A stretch of DNA of 64,000 bases from assembly GCF_014652515.1 (NCBI RefSeq), contig NZ_BMYY01000002.1:203450-267449 (forward strand). Direction: 5' to 3'. The position numbers and the translations under genes were made by a program. Shown here piece by piece: positions 18,524 through 29,579 of this stretch. This DNA comes from Bacterioplanes sanyensis. Its GTDB lineage: Bacteria; Pseudomonadota; Gammaproteobacteria; Pseudomonadales; Oceanobacteraceae. The notes under the pieces were generated by a model, which was not told the DNA's origin, ran no database searches, and saw only the letters and a program-made list of their open reading frames with translations. The first letter of the stretch is position 1; each line of letters begins with the position of its first letter.

Positions 18524-19524
18524 GCCGGTACCAAGGTCAGTAAGGCGCGTTGCCCCAGTGCCACCTTGGCATTGGGGAAGACAATCGCCTCGCCATCTTG
18601 TTGTGCCGTATACGTGGCGCCGCTTTCTTGCGCCAATACCTCGCCTTCTTTAAAGGCAGTAAAGTTGGGCACGTCATCGCCAAAGCCGAGGCTGAAATCC
18701 TCCTGCTGACGCAGAATCACCTGATTGACCCGATAAATACTGAAATCTTCTGCTCGGTACTCTGGCCATTGTGGCTGCGGTTCACTCACCAATTGGTTGA
18801 TGGCTTTGTCTGCAGCGGCAAAGCGAGTCATATCGTTTTCACCAAATGGGCGCACCTTGCCCAGCTCGACGGTAAAGGCGATGGCATCGAATTGATCGGC
18901 AGAAAAATAGCTAAAGGTGGTGGTCGGCGCATTGGAGAGCAGCACCGCATGTACCTCGCAGGCGGCCAAAAAGCGCAGCCATTCGGGGCTGTAATCGCCG
19001 TTGGCCCGATACGGGTAAACAGCAAACTTCTCGTGCTGCGAGGGTTTGATGGCGGTGTGCAAATCGTAGTGATGACGCTGGCCTGAACCTTTGGCAAAAA
19101 AGTCGGCGACGGCTTGCTCCAGCTGTTGGGCGCGCTGGCGCTCGGTGTTCACTAAGCCTGGGCCGCGCGAATGCTCGCCGCTGAACAAGCGGTTCATGTT
19201 TTCTTCGACAAAGCGCTCACCGATGTTCATGGCTTCCAGGTTGCCGAAAATAAACAACACTCGCTGGCTGACCTGTTGCTCGCCTTTGAGGAGGCGCTGC
19301 ACCAGGGCATCGCAAATTTCGATGGGCGCTGTTTCGTTGCCGTGCACGCCACAGGACAACACAATGTCAGCGCTGGCCGGCTGTTCAGGCTCAAACTGAA
19401 TGATGCCTGGTGCGATGACACTGACACGCGTGCCATTGCTGAGATGGAACGTGCCGGTGGTTAATTGCTCAGGATGGTGGCGGCTAAGTGCTAAAAAGTC
19501 AGGGTCTATTTGCAAGTCTGTCAT
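18514..19524 (-). CDS. astE: Succinylglutamate desuccinylase
   Basis: Last enzyme of the AST pathway: hydrolyses N-succinylglutamate to glutamate and succinate. The zinc-peptidase (M14-like) ligands are visible in SCGVHGNETAPIEIC, and further family blocks are NLEAMNIGERFVEENMNRLF and DLHTAIKPS. At 336 residues it is slightly longer than E. coli AstE (322). It follows an Lrp-type regulator by 18 bases on the same strand, so the two are probably co-transcribed, away from the other ast genes. Its 3' end overlaps ntpA convergently. Confidence 0.94.
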   Translation of the reverse strand: MTDLQIDPDFLALSRHHPEQLTTGTFHLSNGTRVSVIAPGIIQFEPEQPASADIVLSCGVHGNETAPIEICDALVQRLLKGEQQVSQRVLFIFGNLEAMNIGERFVEENMNRLFSGEHSRGPGLVNTERQRAQQLEQAVADFFAKGSGQRHHYDLHTAIKPSQHEKFAVYPYRANGDYSPEWLRFLAACEVHAVLLSNAPTTTFSYFSADQFDAIAFTVELGKVRPFGENDMTRFAAADKAINQLVSEPQPQWPEYRAEDFSIYRVNQVILRQQEDFSLGFGDDVPNFTAFKEGEVLAQESGATYTAQQDGEAIVFPNAKVALGQRALLTLVPAQL

Positions 19525-19542
19525 ATCAGAGTCCAGTCTGGG

Positions 19543-19983
19543 TCAACGGCGGAAACGGGCTTCCAGCACCACCGAGGAAGTGGTGCGTTCAACGCCCGAC
19601 AGGGCGCCAATGTCGTCTAATAAGTTGCTGAGTTGTTGCAGGGAGTCGGCTTCGACCATGGCAATCAGGTCGTATTCGCCACTGACCGACAATAACTGCA
19701 CGATGTTAGGAATTTGCTGCAGCGCACGCTCAGTGCTGTGGGTCAGCTTTTGTACCAGCTTGATCAATACGTGGGCTTCGACCTGCTGAGCGCGAAATTG
19801 CTCACCCAACTCGACCCGATAGCCACTGATGACGCCGCTTTCTTCCAGTTTTTTCAGTCGGCTCTGCACCGTGGAACGCGATAAAGACAGCTTGCGTGCC
19901 AGCTCTGAGACACTGGCGCGGGCATCGTCACGCAGCAAGGCGAGCAGGCGCTGATCGGCCGGAGACAGGTTGTGTATGGTCAT
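19543..19983 (-). CDS. Lrp/AsnC-family transcriptional regulator
   Basis: A 146-residue regulator with an N-terminal AsnC-type helix-turn-helix (ADQRLLALLRDDARASVSEL, then LSLSRSTVQSRLKKLEESG) and a C-terminal RAM ligand-binding domain including VSGEYDLIAMVEA. These proteins form octamers and usually sense amino acids. It sits between astE (same strand, downstream) and astC (divergent), which makes it the best candidate for control of the arginine catabolic genes; direct regulation is inferred from position only. The ribosome-binding site is weak. Confidence 0.9.
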   Translation of the reverse strand: MTIHNLSPADQRLLALLRDDARASVSELARKLSLSRSTVQSRLKKLEESGVISGYRVELGEQFRAQQVEAHVLIKLVQKLTHSTERALQQIPNIVQLLSVSGEYDLIAMVEADSLQQLSNLLDDIGALSGVERTTSSVVLEARFRR

Positions 19984-20085
19984 ATTGTCTTTGTGCTTCG
20001 TCAGATTGCGCGTATTTGTACACTAATCCGCCATAAATGTCGCTACAGTTTGGCGTTACAGCTGGCCAGAATAGAAGAATGTATA

Positions 20086-20116
20086 AGCCAGTGGTGTTTC
20101 CGTCTGACCACTGGCT
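20086..20116. promoter_or_regulatory. 10-bp perfect inverted repeat in the astC leader
   Basis: AGCCAGTGGT at 20086-20095 and ACCACTGGCT at 20107-20116 are perfect inverse complements separated by 11 bases, 38 bases before the astC start. There is no U-tract after it, so it is not a terminator. It could be an operator (for example for the divergent Lrp-type regulator) or an mRNA stem in the leader. The repeat is directly visible; the role is inference. Confidence 0.5.
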
Positions 20117-20118
20117 GA

Positions 20119-21357
<1,239 letters not shown>

Positions 21358-21372
21358 GCCCGGGGAGGCTTC

Positions 21373-23867
<2,495 letters not shown>

Positions 23868-23875
23868 TTCGCATT

Positions 23876-23907
23876 AGCCCATCGACTTTAGCGGTGGGCT
23901 TCTTTTT
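23876..23907 (+). terminator. Intrinsic terminator of the astC-astA-astD operon
   Basis: A stem AGCCCATCG / CGGTGGGCT (one G-U wobble) with a 7-base loop, followed by TCTTTTT. It lies between astD and the DUF1338 gene and separates or attenuates their transcription. Confidence 0.75.
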
Positions 23908-23922
23908 AACCAGGAGGTATTT

Positions 23923-24726
23923 ATGTCGGATGCAGTGCATCAATTGTTTGACGCGCTATGGCAGAACTATGTCAAGGTGACACCATCAGCGGAAAATATT
24001 CATCAGTTGCTGGGCAATACCCAGGCGGACGATATCATTAATGATCATATCGCCTTGCGTACCTTTAATTTAGATAAGGTCGGTCTGGATAAACTCGCCC
24101 AGCACTTTATTAATATCGGTTACGAGCCTTGCGGCGAATACCACTTTGAGCAAAAGAAATTATTTGCTCGCCACTTTGAACACCCAGACGCAACGGCGCC
24201 TAAGGTATTTATCTCTGAGCTGTTGGTCGAGCAATGCTCGCCTGAGTTACAGCAGGTCATTACTGAGCTGGTCGCTAATGTTGATCCTGCTGCGGTTGAT
24301 CGTCCTGACTTTTTATACTCAGGCACGCATTGGCAAGTCAGCCACGACACTTACCAAAAACTGCTGCAAGAAAGCGAATATGCCGCTTGGATGGCAGCCT
24401 GGGGTTATCGCGCCAATCATTTCACCGTTGATGTGAATGCGTTATCGGCGTTTGAAACCCTGGAGTCGGTCAACGATAAGCTTAAGCAAGCGGGTTATAC
24501 CTTGAATGCCTCAGGTGGCGAAATTAAAGGCTCGCCAGACGTGCTGCTGGAGCAAAGCTCAACCATGGCCGACAAGGTAGAAGTGCAGTTCAGCGACGGT
24601 ACTTACACCATTCCTAGCTGTTTTTATGAATTTGCCCGCCGCTATAAGCAAGCAGATGGTCGCTACTACACAGGTTTTGTTGCCGCCTCAGCGGATAAAA
24701 TCTTTGAGAGCACCAATAACGGTTAA
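23923..24726 (+). CDS. DUF1338-family protein (2-oxoadipate dioxygenase/decarboxylase-like)
   Basis: A 267-residue protein with DUF1338 features: NDHIALRTFNL near the N-terminus (H42 as likely metal ligand), a GYEPCGEYHFEQKKLFARHF block, a WGYRANHFTVDVN histidine, and PSCFYEFARRY near the end. Characterised relatives (HglS of Pseudomonas putida, about 460 residues) are Fe(II) enzymes turning 2-oxoadipate into 2-hydroxyglutarate in lysine catabolism; this protein is much shorter, so the substrate may differ. It has its own CAGGAGG site and follows the ast terminator by 15 bases, suggesting partial read-through. A link to amino-acid catabolism is plausible from context only. Confidence 0.82.
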   Translation: MSDAVHQLFDALWQNYVKVTPSAENIHQLLGNTQADDIINDHIALRTFNLDKVGLDKLAQHFINIGYEPCGEYHFEQKKLFARHFEHPDATAPKVFISELLVEQCSPELQQVITELVANVDPAAVDRPDFLYSGTHWQVSHDTYQKLLQESEYAAWMAAWGYRANHFTVDVNALSAFETLESVNDKLKQAGYTLNASGGEIKGSPDVLLEQSSTMADKVEVQFSDGTYTIPSCFYEFARRYKQADGRYYTGFVAASADKIFESTNNG

Positions 24727-24788
24727 GCAACGTTTGAATCATGCTGTACCGCTCTGAGCGAGTGCAGCAGGCATCCACAATGTTGTCT

Positions 24789-25079
24789 TTAATCCTCTTT
24801 TTGTTTGGCGACCCAGGCAATGTGTTTTTGCACCGCTGGGTCGTTGAGCAAGGCTGGCAAAGTACACAGTTGCTTGGCCAGCGTCATTTCATCGTATAGC
24901 CGATGAATGCCACTGTGACAGCGGCGGCATATCCAAATACCTAAGTTCCGTTCCTCACGGCTGAAATGCTTGCGAAAGTAAGTGCGGCGATGCATCTTGC
25001 GCGGAATCAGATGGTGAAAGGTCAGGTCGACCTGGCGCTGGCACAGTTGGCAGTGTTGATGCGTGGGCTGGCGGGCCAT
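24789..25079 (-). CDS. Small HNH-type nuclease-like protein
   Basis: A 96-residue protein with a compact HNH/zinc-finger layout: C10-x2-C13, LTFHHLIPR (H22, H23), and ICRRCHSGIHRLY (C51, C54, H55, H59). This gives two zinc-binding pairs around the beta-beta-alpha metal core. The start at 25079 has GAGG 5 bases upstream. It stands alone, opposite to its neighbours, with no toxin-antitoxin, restriction or phage gene beside it. It could be a DNA or RNA nuclease or a nucleic-acid-binding protein; function unknown. Confidence 0.75.
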   Translation of the reverse strand: MARQPTHQHCQLCQRQVDLTFHHLIPRKMHRRTYFRKHFSREERNLGIWICRRCHSGIHRLYDEMTLAKQLCTLPALLNDPAVQKHIAWVAKQKED

Positions 25080-25162
25080 GTTACCTCTAATGTTACGTTT
25101 TTAAACTCGAATGCTCAGGAAATACGGCTATGGCCTGCGTATCATGCAGCTCTCAACGTTAT

Positions 25163-25302
25163 GGGAGCTTTTGAAAACCTCAGAGGCGAAATTCTGACTA
25201 GGCAAAAATCGATGAGAAAGCGGAGTTTACAGTAGTAAATGAGCATTTTGAGGCGATTTTTAACGAAGTCACAATGAGAAAAAGAGGTTTTTAGAGGTTC
25301 CC
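25163..25302. mobile_element. MITE-like element with 19-bp terminal inverted repeats and TTAT target duplication
   Basis: A 140-bp element without coding capacity. The left end GGGAGCTTTTGAAAACCTC and the inverse complement of the right end, GGGAACCTCTAAAAACCTC, match at 15 of 19 positions. TTAT occurs directly outside both ends (25159-25162 and 25303-25306), the expected footprint of a target-site duplication. Inside are nested inverted repeats: AAAAATCG (25204) with CGATTTTT (25254), and TTTAC-AGTA-GTAAA (25226-25239). The whole can fold into a long cruciform. No transposase is in the window. It ends 13 bases before the lipoprotein start codon and so forms that gene's upstream region. Confidence 0.75.
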
Positions 25303-25315
25303 TTATGGAGCATTC

Positions 25316-25654
25316 ATGAAAATAGCCGCTTCAATCCTGATCACTGCTGCAATTATCCTCTCTGGCTGCATGCATTCGCAAACTGACCAGCGCGAAGTCA
25401 GTATTCGTGATATGGGCGATGCTATGAATGAGTGCCGCCGCTACACCCGTGAGCGCATTCCAGAGTTAACTGGTGTCAGCATTGATCGCCTGTCGACGCG
25501 CGAAACCAAACACAAGTATGACATCTACCTAGATATTACCGACGGTCAGCAACATGGCTATGTCCAGTGCCAAGTTGATAAAGAACACCCTGATGGCGTT
25601 GCCTACCACTCAGTGCGAGAGTTTGTACAAAAAGCCCGCTCGTTTGCTGGTTAG
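25316..25654 (+). CDS. Small lipoprotein of unknown function
   Basis: A 112-residue protein with a lipoprotein signal peptide; the lipobox is LSGC with the lipidated cysteine at C18. The mature part is hydrophilic, with two further cysteines (in NECRRYT and VQCQVD) that could form a disulfide. I do not recognise the family. The ribosome-binding GGAG lies 6 bases before ATG, right beside the target duplication of the MITE-like element, so expression of this gene may depend on that insertion. It is convergent with astB, with a shared terminator. Confidence 0.7.
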   Translation: MKIAASILITAAIILSGCMHSQTDQREVSIRDMGDAMNECRRYTRERIPELTGVSIDRLSTRETKHKYDIYLDITDGQQHGYVQCQVDKEHPDGVAYHSVREFVQKARSFAG

Positions 25655-25671
25655 CGTGTGAGTTAGCAATA

Positions 25672-25698
25672 AAAAAGCGGACTGAATGTCCGCTTTTT
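25672..25698. terminator. Bidirectional terminator between the lipoprotein gene and astB
   Basis: AAAAAGCGGAC / GTCCGCTTTTT with a 5-base loop. A/T runs on both sides let it end transcription of the plus-strand lipoprotein gene and of the minus-strand astB. Confidence 0.85.
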
Positions 25699-25714
25699 CG
25701 TGTGCAGTGCTGGT

Positions 25715-27049
25715 TTACACCAAGCCGTCGTACAAATCTGGGCAACCCAGCCACTCGGTCAATGCGGCCATCGCTCGCTTGCACTCATGCATAAACTCAG
25801 GCTCTAACAAGTCCAATGGATGCAGGCTGTCACGATAATGCTCGCTGACCCACTGCTGCAGGGCGTCGATTTTTGCTTCATCCAGCATAAAGGCTGGGTT
25901 AACGGCGGCAATTTCTTGCTCGCTCAGCATCACGCGCAGGCGCAAGCACGCAGGTCCGCCGCCGTTGCTCATGCTTTGGCGCACGTCCACAAACTCCACC
26001 CGGCGAATCGGCTGACTGTCGTCGGTGGTGAGTTTTTCTAGGTAGCGGGCGACGGCTTCCACTTCTTGGCACTCGGTCGGCGCGATCAAGGTCATGGCGC
26101 TCATGTCGCCATCCGGGCCTGACAGCAGTTGGCTGTTAAACAAATAACTGCGAATGGCCTCGTCCAGACTGACTTCGGCGGCCGGTACGCACACCGGTGT
26201 GAACTCACCCAGCTCGCTCAGCTGCGCAAATGCAGTTTGCTGCGACTCTGCTTCATACGCCTGTTCGTGGAAGAACAGCACAGGGCCATTAGCCACGGCC
26301 ACCACATCATTATGGAAAGCACCGGCATTGATGGCTCTAGCGCTTTGCTGCAAATACACCGCCTGGCGCACGCCGTGTTGGCGGGCGATGGCTTGGCTGG
26401 CTTCCAGAGTTTGGCGTGCTGGGAACTGCAACCTGGTGGTATCTGTGCCGCGCTGGCGTCCCCACACAAACAGGCCGGTGCCGGCACTGCCATGACTGGC
26501 ACACAGGCGGCTGTGGTTGGCGGCACCTTCATCGGCAAAAGCGCCGGTGCCGGGCAGGGCAGGGTGCACATTGAACACCGCCGGGTTGTGGAAAATACGC
26601 TGCAACGCGGCAAAGGTGTACGGGTGTTCGATGGCACGGTGGGCGGTGGTCACCAGGTTGGCAGGCGTTAGGTGCACTTTGCCGTCGGCGCTATCGAGAG
26701 AGGGCGTAACCGTGGCGGCATTGGCGGCCCACATGGAAGACGCGGAATACACCATCGACAGCAGCTCGGGGGCATCACTGCCGGCGGTGTTGATGATGTC
26801 TTCGTCGCTGCCGCTGAAGCCCAGCTGGCGCAAGGTGCTCAGGCCTGGGCGCGGCTGCGGTGGAATAAAGCCCTGGCGATAACCTAGACGCAGCACGGTG
26901 CGCATCTTTTCCAGACCTTGCAAGGCCGCCTGCTTGGGGCTTGAGGTTTTTAATGCATTGCGGTGCGAAGCCAGGTTACCACTGGCGAGGCCACCGTAAT
27001 GATGAGACGGGCCAATCAGGCCGTCAAAGTTCACTTCAAAATATTGCAT
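25715..27049 (-). CDS. astB: N-succinylarginine dihydrolase
   Basis: Second AST enzyme: hydrolyses N-succinylarginine to succinylornithine, CO2 and two ammonia. 444 residues, close to E. coli AstB (447). Conserved blocks include FEVNFDGLIGPSHHYGGLA, LRQLGFSGSDED, DEGAANHSRLC and the catalytic cysteine in SNGGGPACLRLRV. ATG at 27049 is chosen because GAGG lies 8 bases upstream, while the ATG six bases earlier is too close to it. It follows the second astA-type gene by 18 bases, apart from astC-astA-astD. Confidence 0.95.
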   Translation of the reverse strand: MQYFEVNFDGLIGPSHHYGGLASGNLASHRNALKTSSPKQAALQGLEKMRTVLRLGYRQGFIPPQPRPGLSTLRQLGFSGSDEDIINTAGSDAPELLSMVYSASSMWAANAATVTPSLDSADGKVHLTPANLVTTAHRAIEHPYTFAALQRIFHNPAVFNVHPALPGTGAFADEGAANHSRLCASHGSAGTGLFVWGRQRGTDTTRLQFPARQTLEASQAIARQHGVRQAVYLQQSARAINAGAFHNDVVAVANGPVLFFHEQAYEAESQQTAFAQLSELGEFTPVCVPAAEVSLDEAIRSYLFNSQLLSGPDGDMSAMTLIAPTECQEVEAVARYLEKLTTDDSQPIRRVEFVDVRQSMSNGGGPACLRLRVMLSEQEIAAVNPAFMLDEAKIDALQQWVSEHYRDSLHPLDLLEPEFMHECKRAMAALTEWLGCPDLYDGLV

Positions 27050-27067
27050 GGGCATAACCTCGTCACA

Positions 27068-28066
27068 TTACAGGGCGATAAACGCCAGTGAATCTGTATC
27101 CTGCAGTTCAAGCGCCTGGCGCTGCTCGGCAGGAATGTAAATCTGTTCTTCGCCCACCTGAGCCTCAGTTAGCATGACGCGAAAGTGCTGCCAATCGGTG
27201 TTGGCGGCAATGACTTGGCTGTCGGTCTCGCCTTCATTGGCCAGAGGCAGGTGGCGAATGGCTCGCACGCTGGCAATGTCGTCAATGTTGGCGTACATCA
27301 AAGGCCCAGCATCAAAGATGTCGACTACGTTATCGTAGCGGAAGCCTTCGCGTTTCAGCAGCTCCATTGCTGGGCGGCCGGCGTCGGCGGGCTGGCCGAT
27401 CACGGCTTGCGCATCTTCGGGCAGCAAGGTGGTGTAAATCGGGTACTTGGGCATCAGTTCGGTAATAAACTGGTTAGAGCCCAGCCCACACAAGGTGTCG
27501 GCTTCTTCAAAACTCATTTCAAAGAAGTGGTGGCCAATGGCGTCCCAGAACGGGCTGTGGCCTTCGCTATCACTCCAACCACGCAGCTCGGCAATCACCG
27601 CTTGCTCAAAGCGTTGGCGGAATAGGCCCATGAGTAAATAACGTGAGCGCGCCAGCCAATGGCCGTTGCCGCGGTAATCGGGCAGTAAAAACAGCGAGCC
27701 GACCTCAGAGCAACCGGTGTAGTCGTTGGTCAGGTGTAATAGCTGACTCGCAACTTGCTTACCCAATGAATGCGAATGGTGCGTCATGGGCATCAAACGG
27801 TAGGCATAAAATGCCTGGCGATAGCCCGTCAACGCTGAGACCCCGGCACAGCCGGCCAGTCGTTGTTGCTCGGTGTCTTCCATCACCAGCATAAAGCTGT
27901 CGTCTGGGTGCTTTTCAGTACGGGCAAAGCTCGCCTCTGACTGTCGAATGCGCTCCAGTAACGCCTCTCGATCCGGTGGCAGGGAGGTCATACCCTTGCC
28001 AGCCGCCTTGGCCAATAGCAGCAACTGATCGATGTCCTGCTCGGCTATGGGGCGAATAATCAGCAT
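27068..28066 (-). CDS. Arginine N-succinyltransferase family protein, second copy
   Basis: A 332-residue AstA homologue clearly diverged from the first copy. It retains the N-terminus MLIIRPIAEQDIDQLL, the TGCSEVGSLFLLPDYRGNG region, SPFWDAIGHHFFEMSF, ITELMPKYPIYTTLLP and DIFDAGPLMYANIDDI. It may be the second subunit of a heteromeric arginine/ornithine succinyltransferase, as AruF/AruG in Pseudomonas, or have a different amine substrate such as ornithine. It heads the astA2-astB transcription unit, divergent from an Lrp-type regulator. The ribosome-binding site is weak. Confidence 0.9.
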   Translation of the reverse strand: MLIIRPIAEQDIDQLLLLAKAAGKGMTSLPPDREALLERIRQSEASFARTEKHPDDSFMLVMEDTEQQRLAGCAGVSALTGYRQAFYAYRLMPMTHHSHSLGKQVASQLLHLTNDYTGCSEVGSLFLLPDYRGNGHWLARSRYLLMGLFRQRFEQAVIAELRGWSDSEGHSPFWDAIGHHFFEMSFEEADTLCGLGSNQFITELMPKYPIYTTLLPEDAQAVIGQPADAGRPAMELLKREGFRYDNVVDIFDAGPLMYANIDDIASVRAIRHLPLANEGETDSQVIAANTDWQHFRVMLTEAQVGEEQIYIPAEQRQALELQDTDSLAFIAL

Positions 28067-28147
28067 ATGAAGTTACTCACAAAATCGCGTTGTGCTCAGT
28101 CTGGCTCAGTGTTGTAAGAATGTGCTGCGCTTCTCAGCTTTTTTCGT

Positions 28148-28160
28148 CGAATATTATTCG
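28148..28160. promoter_or_regulatory. Palindrome in the divergent astA2/lrp promoter region
   Basis: CGAATATTATTCG is a perfect 13-base palindrome centred between the second astA-type gene and the Lrp-type regulator. Its GAAT...ATTC core resembles ARG-box and Lrp-type sites. It is a candidate operator for the adjacent regulator or for ArgR; nothing further supports a specific protein. Confidence 0.35.
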
Positions 28161-28330
28161 GAGGCTGTTGTATGCTATCCATCCGCCGTTGGAAAATGGC
28201 ATAATATGCGCCAATCAAGGGGCGTGGATTCACAAAAACCATGCCCCTAAAGCGGCCTTTGAGGTCCACCCCAAAAAGGTGATACCTAAATTGAGCCGAA
28301 TCTTATTTGGTCATAACAGGAGGCCAAACC

Positions 28331-28855
28331 ATGCATACCCTGAGAGATGAGCCGCCGCTGCCGGCTCGTGCTGGTTCGCTGGATCGTTTGGATTTGCGCA
28401 TGTTGCGCATATTGCAGTCAGATGGCCGCATCACCAATAAAGCCTTAGCAGCGGCCGTGAACCTATCTGCCAGTGCCTGTCATCAGCGCTTGCAACGCCT
28501 GATGGATCAAGGCTGGATCGAAGGCTTTATGGGGCGGGTGAATATTGAGCGCCTGTGCGAGCCGGTGCAGTGCATCGCCACTATTTGCATGGCCAGTCAT
28601 GCGCCCGATACCTTTCGCCAACTAGAGCAACACATTGATGACTTGGCGGAAGCAACCGCCGCCTATACGGTGAGCGGCGGCTGCGACTTTATTGTGCACT
28701 TTGCTTGTGCGCGCATGAGTCGCTACATGGAGCTAACGGACGAGCTGATCCGCCTGTGCCCGGAAATTGGCAACATCAGTACCCATGTGGTGCTTAAGCA
28801 AAGCAAGGCGTTTACTGGCTACCCCATTGCCCAGTTACTGGTTGAGCCGGCTTAA
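28331..28855 (+). CDS. Lrp/AsnC-family transcriptional regulator, second
   Basis: A 174-residue Lrp/AsnC protein. ATG at 28331 is chosen because AGGAGG lies 6 bases upstream. The helix-turn-helix is in LDLRMLRILQSDGRITNKAL and LSASACHQRLQRLMDQG; the RAM domain contains YTVSGGCDFIVHFAC. It has an extra N-terminal tail of about 15 residues and differs strongly from the first Lrp-type regulator at 19.5 kb. It is divergent from astA2-astB and probably controls it. Its stop overlaps the convergent ybaK by 4 bases. Confidence 0.9.
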   Translation: MHTLRDEPPLPARAGSLDRLDLRMLRILQSDGRITNKALAAAVNLSASACHQRLQRLMDQGWIEGFMGRVNIERLCEPVQCIATICMASHAPDTFRQLEQHIDDLAEATAAYTVSGGCDFIVHFACARMSRYMELTDELIRLCPEIGNISTHVVLKQSKAFTGYPIAQLLVEPA

Positions 28856-29331
28856 GCGCCGTCCTGAATCGCAGCAACTTGGCCCCGTGTTAGGTTAACC
28901 AAATCGGCCGGGGCCAACTCGATTTCTAACCCGCGCCGGCCAGCGCTGACGTAAATGCTGTCAAACTGCTGAGCACTGTCATCGATGACGGTCGGCAAAG
29001 CTTTTTTCTGCCCCAGTGGACTGATACCGCCGAGTAAATAGCCGGTAACGCGCTGCGCATCGTCTGGGTTGGCCATATCGGCTTTTTTGGCGCCCAGTGC
29101 TTTTGCCACACGCTTCATATTCAAGCTTTGCGCCACCGGAATGACTGCAACGGCCAGTCCTGTTTTGCCACCACTAAGCTCGATCAGCAGGGTTTTGAAC
29201 ACCTGTTCGGCTGGTAAGCTCAGCTTTTCCACCGCCTCCAGGCCATAGGCCTGGCAGCTGGGGTCGTGCTCATACTGGTGAATGCGGTGTTGAATGCCTT
29301 TTTTCTTAGCCAAGTTAATCGCCGGTGTCAT
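28852..29331 (-). CDS. ybaK: Cys-tRNA(Pro)/Cys-tRNA(Cys) deacylase YbaK
   Basis: A 159-residue YbaK/EbsC protein that hydrolyses mischarged Cys-tRNA(Pro). It shows the family blocks MTPAINLAKKKGIQHRIHQY, QVFKTLLIEL (with the conserved catalytic Lys of the family), KALGAKKADMA and GYLLGGISPLGQKK. It is the last of four closely spaced minus-strand genes (DUF1244, SIMPL, DUF1653, ybaK), 8 bases after DUF1653. Confidence 0.93.
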   Translation of the reverse strand: MTPAINLAKKKGIQHRIHQYEHDPSCQAYGLEAVEKLSLPAEQVFKTLLIELSGGKTGLAVAVIPVAQSLNMKRVAKALGAKKADMANPDDAQRVTGYLLGGISPLGQKKALPTVIDDSAQQFDSIYVSAGRRGLEIELAPADLVNLTRGQVAAIQDGA

Positions 29332-29339
29332 CGCTTAGC

Positions 29340-29579
29340 TCACAAGGCAAATTCGCCCTCATCATCGCCAACAAAGGCGAAGCGAGGCTGGGGGTGGCCG
29401 TTGATGTCGACGGTTTCGACAAACATGTCATAGGGCCGCACCCACAAGTCTTGCTCGCCATATAACGGCTGATAGAGCACCAGCCATTCTTCGGTTTCGC
29501 TGTGACGCACCAAGTCGATCACTCGATAGTCATTGCCTTTATAGTGGCGGTAGCGGCCTTTGGCTAAGGTCGGTTTCAT
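29340..29579 (-). CDS. DUF1653-family protein
   Basis: A 79-residue protein matching DUF1653: the GRYRHYKGNDYRVIDLVRHSE start, LVLYQPLYGEQDLWVRPYDMF centre and a C-terminal PRFAFVG. These small proteins are common in proteobacteria and have no established function. Its ATG overlaps the SIMPL stop by 4 bases, so the two are translationally coupled. Confidence 0.88.
   Translation of the reverse strand: MKPTLAKGRYRHYKGNDYRVIDLVRHSETEEWLVLYQPLYGEQDLWVRPYDMFVETVDINGHPQPRFAFVGDDEGEFAL

Noticed and set aside
20041-20075. Sigma-54 promoter for astC (TTGGCG-type motif)
   Set aside because: The -12 part does not fit TTGC at the right spacing, so I cannot support it, although AST genes use sigma-54 in E. 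coli.
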